Shown: piece by piece, positions 1 through 4,561 of the stretch
Numbering within the stretch: position 1 is the first letter of the stretch
Layout: each line of letters begins with the position of its first letter
Assembly: GCA_041600735.1 (NCBI GenBank)
Contig: JBFIJN010000503.1
Span: forward strand, 1 to 6,319
Direction of reading: 5' to 3'
Origin: Paraliomyxa sp041600735
GTDB lineage: Bacteria; Myxococcota_A; Polyangia; Nannocystales; Nannocystaceae
Length of the DNA stretch: 6,319 nucleotides
Translations under genes and position numbers: made by a program
The notes under the pieces: model-generated
Seen by the model: only the letters and a program-made list of their open reading frames with translations
The model's database searches: none
What the model was told of the DNA's origin: nothing

Positions 1-52
1 AGCCCCGAACGAGCGACCATCCCCTCGCAGTGGTCGGCGCCGCCGAAGTGGG

Positions 53-58
53 TAGACT
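53..58 (+). promoter_or_regulatory. Candidate -10 element for a leaderless transcript
   Basis: TAGACT ends 7 nt before the GTG at 66, the distance expected between a -10 hexamer and a transcription start. A TG lies two bases upstream of the hexamer. No convincing -35 hexamer or Shine-Dalgarno sequence is visible. Support comes mainly from the same arrangement at three other genes in the window. Confidence 0.35.
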
Positions 59-65
59 CGTGCTC

Positions 66-935
66 GTGTCCGCGATCCGTCCGTTCTCGTTTCTTCGCGG
101 GCTCTCGAGCGGCGCGCTCGCGGTGGCCCTCTTCACCACGTCCGTGCCCGCGCGGGCCCGGATCTCTGCACCCGCGCAGCACGAAGCGCTCGTCGAGGAA
201 GCCGAGCGCCTCGTCGCCGACGGCAGCGCGGCCGAGGGCGCCGAGCGCCTCGCGGCTGCCTACCGGGTGATGCCCTCGGAGCTGCGCGTCACCCAGTCCG
301 GCAAGCAGGTCGTGGCCATGGCGTGCAACGCCTACGAGGCCGCTTGGCAGGCCACCGCCGACCCTGCGCAGCTCGAGGCCAACCAGACCCTGCTGCGCGA
401 GCACTTCGCGGATCTCGAGGTCGCTCGCGCCGCAGACCGCCCCACCGCTGCGCCCGACGAGCAAGAGCAGGCGCTGCACGAGCGATCCGAAGGCATCGAG
501 CACATGCTCGCCGAGCTCCGCACGCCCGCGGCCACGTCAGCCGAGGCCAGCGCGCCGCGGCCCGTCATCGCGCCGGTCGAGCCCCAGCTCGAGCTCACCT
601 TTCCCCCGCCCGACCCTCGCCTGCGCCGCAATGCGCTCATCATCGTCAGCGCCGGGGCGGCCGGCACCGTCGCGGGCGGGATCATGGTGATCGTAGGGGC
701 GATGACCGCCTCGCGAGCGGAGGAGCGGCGCCGCTCCTCCGCGGTCGAGGACGCCGGCGACGCGCGCAGCAGCAAGGTCGCCGGCACGATCCTCGCGACC
801 ACCGGTGCGATCGTCTTCAGCGGCTCCGTGATGCTGCTGGGCGTGGGCTCGAACCGCCTCGGGGATCTGCGTCGCGAAGTCGCGCTCACCCTCCACCCCA
901 CCCTCGGCGGCGTGGCGCTACGCGGCCGCTTCTAG
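66..935 (+). CDS. Hypothetical exported protein with helical domain and two C-terminal membrane helices
   Basis: I do not recognise a named family. From the GTG at 66 the product is 289 aa. Residues 1-31 look like a signal peptide with a signal-peptidase-like ARA at 29-31. A charged alpha-helical region follows (about 38-118, motifs HEALVEEAERL and AAAYRVMP), reminiscent of a single TPR-like helical pair. A Pro/Ala-rich linker (about 150-187) leads to two hydrophobic segments (about 189-213 and 237-261). The Arg-rich loop between them (EERRRSS) fits the cytoplasm by the positive-inside rule, leaving the helical domain and the short C-terminal tail in the periplasm. The tail ends in GGVALRGRF; similar Gly-Arg-Phe endings recur in myxobacterial membrane proteins as I remember them. 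In-frame GTGs also lie at 30, 48 and 60. I chose 66 because it gives the neatest signal peptide and lies 7 nt after a -10-like hexamer. Function unknown. Confidence 0.75.
   Translation: MSAIRPFSFLRGLSSGALAVALFTTSVPARARISAPAQHEALVEEAERLVADGSAAEGAERLAAAYRVMPSELRVTQSGKQVVAMACNAYEAAWQATADPAQLEANQTLLREHFADLEVARAADRPTAAPDEQEQALHERSEGIEHMLAELRTPAATSAEASAPRPVIAPVEPQLELTFPPPDPRLRRNALIIVSAGAAGTVAGGIMVIVGAMTASRAEERRRSSAVEDAGDARSSKVAGTILATTGAIVFSGSVMLLGVGSNRLGDLRREVALTLHPTLGGVALRGRF
717..742. repeat. 26-bp perfect palindrome inside the first gene
   Basis: The arm GCGGAGGAGCGGC (717-729) is followed directly by its exact reverse complement (730-742) with no loop. It lies in the codons for the Arg-rich loop between the two membrane helices, and both strands read AEERRRSSA across it. 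It could form a strong cruciform or mRNA hairpin, or be a dyad protein-binding site. No role can be assigned from one copy. Confidence 0.7.
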
Positions 936-946
936 GCGTCACGCCC

Positions 947-988
947 GGCCAGCCCCAGCTATCCCCTGCTGGCCCCAGCTAGCCCCAT
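947..988. repeat. Short tandem repeat and hairpin between convergent genes
   Basis: A roughly 20-bp unit occurs twice (949-968 and 969-988). The core GCCCCAGCTAnCCCC matches at 14 of 15 bases (952-966, 972-986). The same stretch contains the inverted repeat GGCCAG/CTGGCC (947-952, 969-974) with a 16-nt loop. It occupies most of the 56-bp gap between two converging genes, so it may contribute to transcription termination, but there is no T-tract and the stem is short. Confidence 0.4.
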
Positions 989-991
989 CGA

Positions 992-1726
992 TCATCCATA
1001 GAGCAGCCAGCTGATCACCAGGTTCAGCAGGATGCACATCACCGCGCCGTGCACGATCGCGCGATTGGTCGCGACCCCCACCCCCTCGGCGCCCTCCTTC
1101 TTGGCCGCGCGGTAGCCATGGAAGGTGGCGATGAGCGCGACCAACCACCCGAACACGAGGCCCTTGAACATGCCCACCGCCAGATCGGCGAGGCCCACGT
1201 ACTCGGCGATCTGGCTGGTGAACGTGCCGCCGTCGAGCCCCAGCTGCCATACCGCGCCGACGTAGCTGGCCCCGATGCCGACGACGTTGGCGTAGCCGCA
1301 GAGGATCGGGAGCGCGAGCGTGACCGCCCACAGGCGCGGGGCGACCAGGTGGCGCATGGGGTCGACCGACATGACCTCGAGCGCCTCGACCTGCTCGCTG
1401 ATCTTCATGTTGGCGAGCGAGGCGGCCAGGTTGGCGCCGATGCGAGCGCCGCAGACGACGGCAGCCATGACCGGGTAGAGCTCGCGCACGCCCCCGATGC
1501 CGGCGAACATGCCGAGGAAGTCTTGGCCGCCGAAGCGCTCGAACGTGGCGTACGACTGCACCGAGAGGTTGAGGCCGGCGAACACCGTGAGCATGGTCAG
1601 CAGCCCCACGCTGCCCACGCCCGCCTGGTAGAAGTGCTGGGCGAATTCCCTCAGCGGTGGCACCTGGGAGAATTGGGCCACCAGCGCCCGCCAGGCGAAG
1701 TGCAGGAATTCGACCAGCATGGTCAT
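992..1726 (-). CDS. MlaE/YrbE-family lipid ABC transporter permease (second subunit)
   Basis: This 244-aa polytopic inner-membrane protein has the MlaE permease domain (PF02405 type), the membrane subunit of Mla/Mce transporters that move phospholipids or other lipids between the inner membrane and the envelope. Conserved features are RELYPVMAAVVCGARIGA (about 81-98), the cytoplasmic coupling segment with the EQ pair (EQVEALEVMSVDP, 111-123) and the following Pro-Arg (PRLWA, 130-134). Length is typical. The ATG at 1726 overlaps the stop of the upstream permease in an ATGA tetranucleotide, and GGGGG (1738-1734) sits 7 nt before it, so translation is probably coupled. The two permeases probably form a heterodimer, as mycobacterial YrbEA/YrbEB do. 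No MlaF-type ATPase or MCE-domain gene follows; the next gene converges on it. A longer reading frame that opens upstream in this phase, through the first permease, is an artefact. Confidence 0.93.
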   Translation of the reverse strand: MTMLVEFLHFAWRALVAQFSQVPPLREFAQHFYQAGVGSVGLLTMLTVFAGLNLSVQSYATFERFGGQDFLGMFAGIGGVRELYPVMAAVVCGARIGANLAASLANMKISEQVEALEVMSVDPMRHLVAPRLWAVTLALPILCGYANVVGIGASYVGAVWQLGLDGGTFTSQIAEYVGLADLAVGMFKGLVFGWLVALIATFHGYRAAKKEGAEGVGVATNRAIVHGAVMCILLNLVISWLLYG

Positions 1727-2481
1727 ATGCCGGCCCCCAGCAGCGCCATGCTCACCACGTAGTCGACCAGCAGGATCAGCACGATCGTGTAGACCACCGT
1801 GTCGTTGGCCGCCTTGCCCACCGCCTCGGCGCCGCCCTTGGCGTTCATGCCCAGGTAGCCCGCGATCAGGCCCACCGCGCCGCCGAACAGCGCGCACTTG
1901 CCCATGCCCACCCAGAGGTCGGCCGGGGTGACCTGAGCGGTGAGGTGCTCGATGAACGCGCCGTGGTTCACCCCGCCCAGCGGCACCGCGAAGAACCAGC
2001 CCGAGAACACGCCGAGCACGTTGGTCATCACGTTGAGCAGCGGGGCGACGAGCAGACAGGCGATCACGCCGGGGACGACCACGTAGCGCATGGGGTCGAC
2101 CGACATCACGGCCATCGCATCGATCTGGCCGCGCACCTTCATGGTGCCGATGCGCGCGGCGATCGAGGAGCCGGCCTGCGCGGCCACCATCACCGAGGCG
2201 AGCGCGGGGCTGTACTCGCGAAAGATCGCGGTGCCGAGCAGCGAGCTCAGCATGCGCTCGAGCCCGAACATGCGGAAGATCTCGAGCCCCTGCAGCGAGA
2301 TCACGGCGCCCACCGGCGCCACCGCCAAGCCGACCGGGATGATGCAGCGCTTGACCAGCGTGGCCATGATGCGAAGCATCTCGGCCACGTAGCGCGGCGA
2401 TGTGAACGCGGTGTGCACCACGTCGAGGAAGAACGAGAACACCGCCCCAATGGTCGCGAGCAGCTGAAGGATGGGGCGCAC
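1723..2481 (-). CDS. MlaE/YrbE-family lipid ABC transporter permease (first subunit)
   Basis: From the GTG at 2481 this is a 252-aa MlaE-type permease. After an amphipathic N-terminus and hydrophobic helices comes the family signature FREYSPALASVMVAAQAGS (about 87-105), then IGTMKVRGQIDAMAVMSVDP (111-130), and then further membrane helices to the C-terminus. It is expected to act in the inner membrane as half of a Mla/Mce-like lipid transporter with its neighbour, whose start it overlaps by 4 bp. In the cytoplasmic coupling loop the usual Glu-Gln is Gly-Gln (118-119), unlike the partner, which keeps EQ. Another in-frame GTG lies at 2499, but its purine run (GAGGG) is only 2 nt away. I prefer 2481, which is 8 nt after the extended -10 element TGGTAGATT. 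Family assignment is firm; the transported lipid is unknown. Confidence 0.93.
   Translation of the reverse strand: MRPILQLLATIGAVFSFFLDVVHTAFTSPRYVAEMLRIMATLVKRCIIPVGLAVAPVGAVISLQGLEIFRMFGLERMLSSLLGTAIFREYSPALASVMVAAQAGSSIAARIGTMKVRGQIDAMAVMSVDPMRYVVVPGVIACLLVAPLLNVMTNVLGVFSGWFFAVPLGGVNHGAFIEHLTAQVTPADLWVGMGKCALFGGAVGLIAGYLGMNAKGGAEAVGKAANDTVVYTIVLILLVDYVVSMALLGAGI
1734..1738 (-). promoter_or_regulatory. Ribosome binding site of the second permease
   Basis: GGGGG on the minus strand lies 7 nt upstream of the ATG at 1726 and inside the end of the first permease gene. It matches the Shine-Dalgarno core at four of five bases. Together with the ATGA stop/start overlap it fixes this start. Confidence 0.4.
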
Positions 2482-2489
2482 CGCGGCGC

Positions 2490-2498
2490 AATCTACCA
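2490..2498 (-). promoter_or_regulatory. Extended -10 element of the permease operon, probably leaderless
   Basis: On the minus strand TGG-TAGATT (2498-2490) matches the extended -10 form TGnTAnnnT and ends 8 nt before the GTG at 2481. No -35 hexamer is obvious, as is common with extended -10 promoters. It lies in the 61-bp gap shared with the divergent radical SAM gene. Confidence 0.42.
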
Positions 2499-2512
2499 CT
2501 GCCCTCGGGCGT

Positions 2513-2527
2513 CGAGCGGGCGGCTCG
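2513..2527. repeat. Inverted repeat in a divergent promoter region
   Basis: CGAGC and GCTCG form a perfect 5-bp dyad with a 5-bp spacer, between the two divergent -10 elements. It could be an operator for the permease operon and the radical SAM gene. A dyad this short in GC-rich DNA may also be chance. Confidence 0.2.
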
Positions 2528-2530
2528 GGT

Positions 2531-2536
2531 TATCAT
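2531..2536 (+). promoter_or_regulatory. Candidate -10 element of the radical SAM gene, probably leaderless
   Basis: TATCAT matches the -10 consensus at 5 of 6 bases and stands out as an AT-rich island in GC-rich DNA. It ends 6 nt before the GTG at 2543. No -35 match and no Shine-Dalgarno sequence are visible before that GTG. Confidence 0.45.
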
Positions 2537-2542
2537 GCGCAG

Positions 2543-3877
2543 GTGGGTCGCCTCGATGAAGTGCGTCGCCGGCTGCCGGTCGTGACCGAGCTACCCGCGG
2601 CGGGCTCGCGCCGCTACCTGCCCGCGGAGCCGCGCGGCGAGGCGCCCCGGCCCACGCTGGCGGTGTGGGAGCTGACGCTGGCCTGTGATCATCGCTGCCT
2701 GCACTGCGGCCCGCGGGCGGCCAAGGCCCGCCCCGACGAGCTCGACACCGACGAGTGCTTGCAGCTCGTGCGCGAGCTGGCCGAGCTCGGCGTAGGCGAG
2801 GTGGTGCTGATCGGCGGCGAGGCCTACCTGCGCGACGACTTCCTCTTGATCGTCCGCGCCTGCCGCGAGCACGGCATGTCGGTGACGATCACCACCGGCG
2901 GCTGGGGCCTCACCCCCGAGCGCTGCGCCGCCGCCAAGGAAGCGGGGCTCAGCGGCGTGTCGGTGTCGATCGACGGGCTCGAGGCCAATCACGATCACGT
3001 GCGCGACCGCCCTGGCAGCTGGCAGCGGGCGTTCACGGCGCTGCGCAGCGCCAAGGCGGCAGGGCTGCCCATCGCCGCCAACACCCAGATCAACCAGCGC
3101 ACGGGGACCGAGCTGGTCGCGCTGCTCGAGCTGCTGGCGGCCGAGGGGATCTACGCGTGGCAGATCCAGTTCACCATGGCGCACGGCAACGCGGCCGATC
3201 ATCCAGAGCTGCTGGTGCAGCCGCACACGCTGCTGCCGATCCACGCGGAGATCGAGCGCGTGATCGAGCGCTGCCGCGAGCTCGGCGTCAAGCTGTGGCC
3301 CGCGAACAACGTGGGCTACTTCGGCCCCATGGAGCAGCGGCTGCGCCACCACCAGCGACACGGCAAGTTCTTCAGCGGCTGCAAGGCGGGCGTGCGCACG
3401 CTGGGCATCGAGAGCAACGGGCAGATCAAGAGCTGCCCGAGCCTGGGCGGGCCCACCAACCTGGGCGGCTCGTGGCGCGAGCACGGCTTGCGAGCGCTGT
3501 GGGAGCGCTCGCCCGAGATCGCCTACGCACGGCACCGCACCCTCGATGATCTATGGGGCTACTGCCGCGAGTGCTACTACGCCGAGACCTGCATGGCGGG
3601 GTGCACCGCCACCGCCGAGCCGCTGCTCGGGCGCCCGGGCAACAACCCGTACTGCCTGCACCGCGCGCAAGAGATGGATCGCATGGGCATGCGCGAGCGC
3701 ATCGAGCCGGTGCGCGAGGCCGCGGGGGTGCCGTTCGCGAGCGCGCTGTTCCGCTTGATCCGCGAGCCGAAGGATCCGGCCCGGCGCGGCGATCCGGGCG
3801 CGGTGCAGATCGAGGAGCCGCGAGTCGATCGCCGGGTCGAGCCCTACGGACCGGGGCGGGCCATCGACGACGGCTGA
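2543..3877 (+). CDS. Radical SAM/SPASM enzyme, probable peptide-modifying maturase
   Basis: From the GTG at 2543 the product is 444 aa. The radical SAM core opens with CDHRCLHC (Cys 48, 52, 55), which binds the 4Fe-4S cluster that cleaves S-adenosylmethionine. It is followed by the SAM-contacting GGE (91-93), TTGG (117-120) and SIDG (142-145). The C-terminal SPASM domain has a complete seven-cysteine set: Cys 280 and 298 in C-X12-G-X4-C, then 341, 344, 350, 354 in the exact C-X2-C-X5-C-X3-C, and 371. It should therefore carry two auxiliary clusters, like enzymes that modify ribosomal peptides. A 73-residue charged tail follows. From memory it resembles a myxobacterial SPASM maturase family named for a GDL-motif precursor peptide; I cannot confirm this. 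No precursor peptide fits beside it: the gaps are 61 bp upstream and 7 bp downstream. The start was chosen from the -10 element. An upstream ATG at 2471 would overlap the divergent permease gene. Confidence 0.92.
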   Translation: MGRLDEVRRRLPVVTELPAAGSRRYLPAEPRGEAPRPTLAVWELTLACDHRCLHCGPRAAKARPDELDTDECLQLVRELAELGVGEVVLIGGEAYLRDDFLLIVRACREHGMSVTITTGGWGLTPERCAAAKEAGLSGVSVSIDGLEANHDHVRDRPGSWQRAFTALRSAKAAGLPIAANTQINQRTGTELVALLELLAAEGIYAWQIQFTMAHGNAADHPELLVQPHTLLPIHAEIERVIERCRELGVKLWPANNVGYFGPMEQRLRHHQRHGKFFSGCKAGVRTLGIESNGQIKSCPSLGGPTNLGGSWREHGLRALWERSPEIAYARHRTLDDLWGYCRECYYAETCMAGCTATAEPLLGRPGNNPYCLHRAQEMDRMGMRERIEPVREAAGVPFASALFRLIREPKDPARRGDPGAVQIEEPRVDRRVEPYGPGRAIDDG

Positions 3878-3894
3878 GCGCGACTCACTCGCGC
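3878..3894. terminator. Possible bidirectional hairpin between convergent genes
   Basis: GCGCGA (3878-3883) and TCGCGC (3889-3894) form a perfect 6-bp stem with a 5-nt loop. It starts right after the radical SAM stop codon and covers the methyltransferase stop codon. There is no T-tract on either side, so intrinsic termination is doubtful. It is the only candidate in this 7-bp gap. Confidence 0.25.
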
Positions 3895-4493
3895 GCGGGG
3901 GCGAACAAGCCGAGCTGGTCGTCGACCGCATGGGGATTGCGCGGTCCTGCGCGCGGCGTCCACTCGGGCGGCACGCCGCGTCGCTCGAGCTCGAGCAACC
4001 ACCGCTTGGCCTCGATCCCACCGCCAAACCCGGTGAGATCGCCGCTCGCCCCCACCACGCGGTGGCACGGCACGATCACCGAGATCGGGTTCTGTCCGTT
4101 CGCGTGCCCTACGGCGCGTGCCGACCCCGGCCCGCGACCAAGGCTCGCCGCTTGCTGCCCGTAGCTGCGGATCTCACCGTAGGGAATCTCGCGCAGCGCG
4201 GCCCACACCGCTTGCTGGAACTCGCTACCCAACAATCGCAGCGGCAGCTCGAACGTGCGCCGCTCACCCCGCAAGTACTCGCCCAGCTGCTGGGTGGCCG
4301 CGGTCTCGGATCGCGGATCGTCGTCGAGCTTGGCCCCATGTCGCGCCGCGTGCACCCGCAGATCGTCGAAGCGCTCGCGCGTCTCGAGCGAGAAACCCAC
4401 GTACACGAGCGCATCTTGGGCATCGGCGACCACGACCAGCGGCAATCGTGGGTCTTGCAACCACGTCACACGCCAGCGCTCGCAGAGGCTCAC
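3885..4493 (-). CDS. ogt: Methylated-DNA--protein-cysteine S-methyltransferase (Ogt/MGMT type)
   Basis: This suicidal DNA repair protein transfers the alkyl group from O6-alkylguanine (or O4-alkylthymine) to its own cysteine. From the GTG at 4493 it is 202 aa. Residues 1-85 form the variable N-terminal domain. The catalytic domain runs from about 89 to 172, with the active site IVPCHRV (Cys 143, His 144), the arginine finger in RAVG (Arg 126), the NPI asparagine (Asn 135) and the supporting Glu 170 in LLELE, by analogy with human MGMT. A tail of about 30 residues follows, with QLGLF at 193-197, which resembles a sliding-clamp binding motif. There is no Ada-type regulatory domain, so this is the Ogt form. 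An ATG at 4544 is in frame but has no ribosome site and would place the -10 element TATAGT inside the gene. I prefer 4493, 7 nt after it. It is convergent with the radical SAM gene and divergent from the hydrolase. Confidence 0.95.
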   Translation of the reverse strand: MSLCERWRVTWLQDPRLPLVVVADAQDALVYVGFSLETRERFDDLRVHAARHGAKLDDDPRSETAATQQLGEYLRGERRTFELPLRLLGSEFQQAVWAALREIPYGEIRSYGQQAASLGRGPGSARAVGHANGQNPISVIVPCHRVVGASGDLTGFGGGIEAKRWLLELERRGVPPEWTPRAGPRNPHAVDDQLGLFAPARE

Positions 4494-4500
4494 CCATCGC

Positions 4501-4506
4501 ACTATA
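4501..4506 (-). promoter_or_regulatory. -10 element of the methyltransferase gene, probably leaderless
   Basis: TATAGT on the minus strand matches the -10 consensus at 5 of 6 bases and ends exactly 7 nt before the GTG at 4493. It contains part of the palindrome CTATAG, so a weak plus-strand -10 for the hydrolase gene could overlap it. No -35 match is seen at a 16-18 bp spacing. Confidence 0.5.
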
Positions 4507-4514
4507 GCCCCGGC

Positions 4515-4527
4515 GCGGAAGCTCCGC
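4515..4527. repeat. Inverted repeat in the methyltransferase/hydrolase intergenic region
   Basis: GCGGA and TCCGC flank the trinucleotide AGC, giving a 13-bp dyad centred about 17 bp upstream of the methyltransferase -10 element. It may be an operator in this 68-bp divergent region, or chance. Confidence 0.2.
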
Positions 4528-4544
4528 TCCCGCACGGATCGCAT

Positions 4545-4550
4545 GGAGGA
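4545..4550 (+). promoter_or_regulatory. Ribosome binding site of the SGNH hydrolase gene
   Basis: GGAGGA is the best Shine-Dalgarno match in the window. It lies 11 nt before the ATG at 4562, somewhat far, and only 2 nt before an in-frame TTG at 4553, which is too close. It therefore favours the ATG. Confidence 0.55.
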
Positions 4551-4561
4551 ATTTGACTCTC

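Noticed and set aside
1..29. Possible start of a divergent minus-strand gene (ATG at 20-18 next to GAGGGG)
   Set aside because: The purine run touches the ATG with no spacer, and only six codons are visible before the window edge.
947..974. Intrinsic terminator from GGCCAG/CTGGCC
   Set aside because: A 6-bp stem with a 16-nt loop and no T-tract is not a convincing terminator. I list it only as a repeat.
992..2536. A single 514-codon minus-strand reading frame across both permeases
   Set aside because: Only its last 244 codons are the real second permease. The upstream half is a low-complexity Arg/Gly/Ala reading of the first permease gene in the wrong frame.
2482..2542. A precursor peptide gene for the SPASM enzyme in the upstream gap
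   Set aside because: The 61-bp gap is filled by two promoter elements and has no start codon with room for even a short leader peptide.
1049..2559. Long plus-strand frames rich in His, Arg and Ala across the permease operon
   Set aside because: They are antisense shadows with repetitive His/Arg/Glu/Ala composition. The minus strand encodes well conserved permeases.
2591..3535. A 314-codon minus-strand frame antisense to the radical SAM gene
   Set aside because: It is a composition-driven shadow: no domain is recognisable, and the plus strand encodes a protein with every expected cysteine motif.
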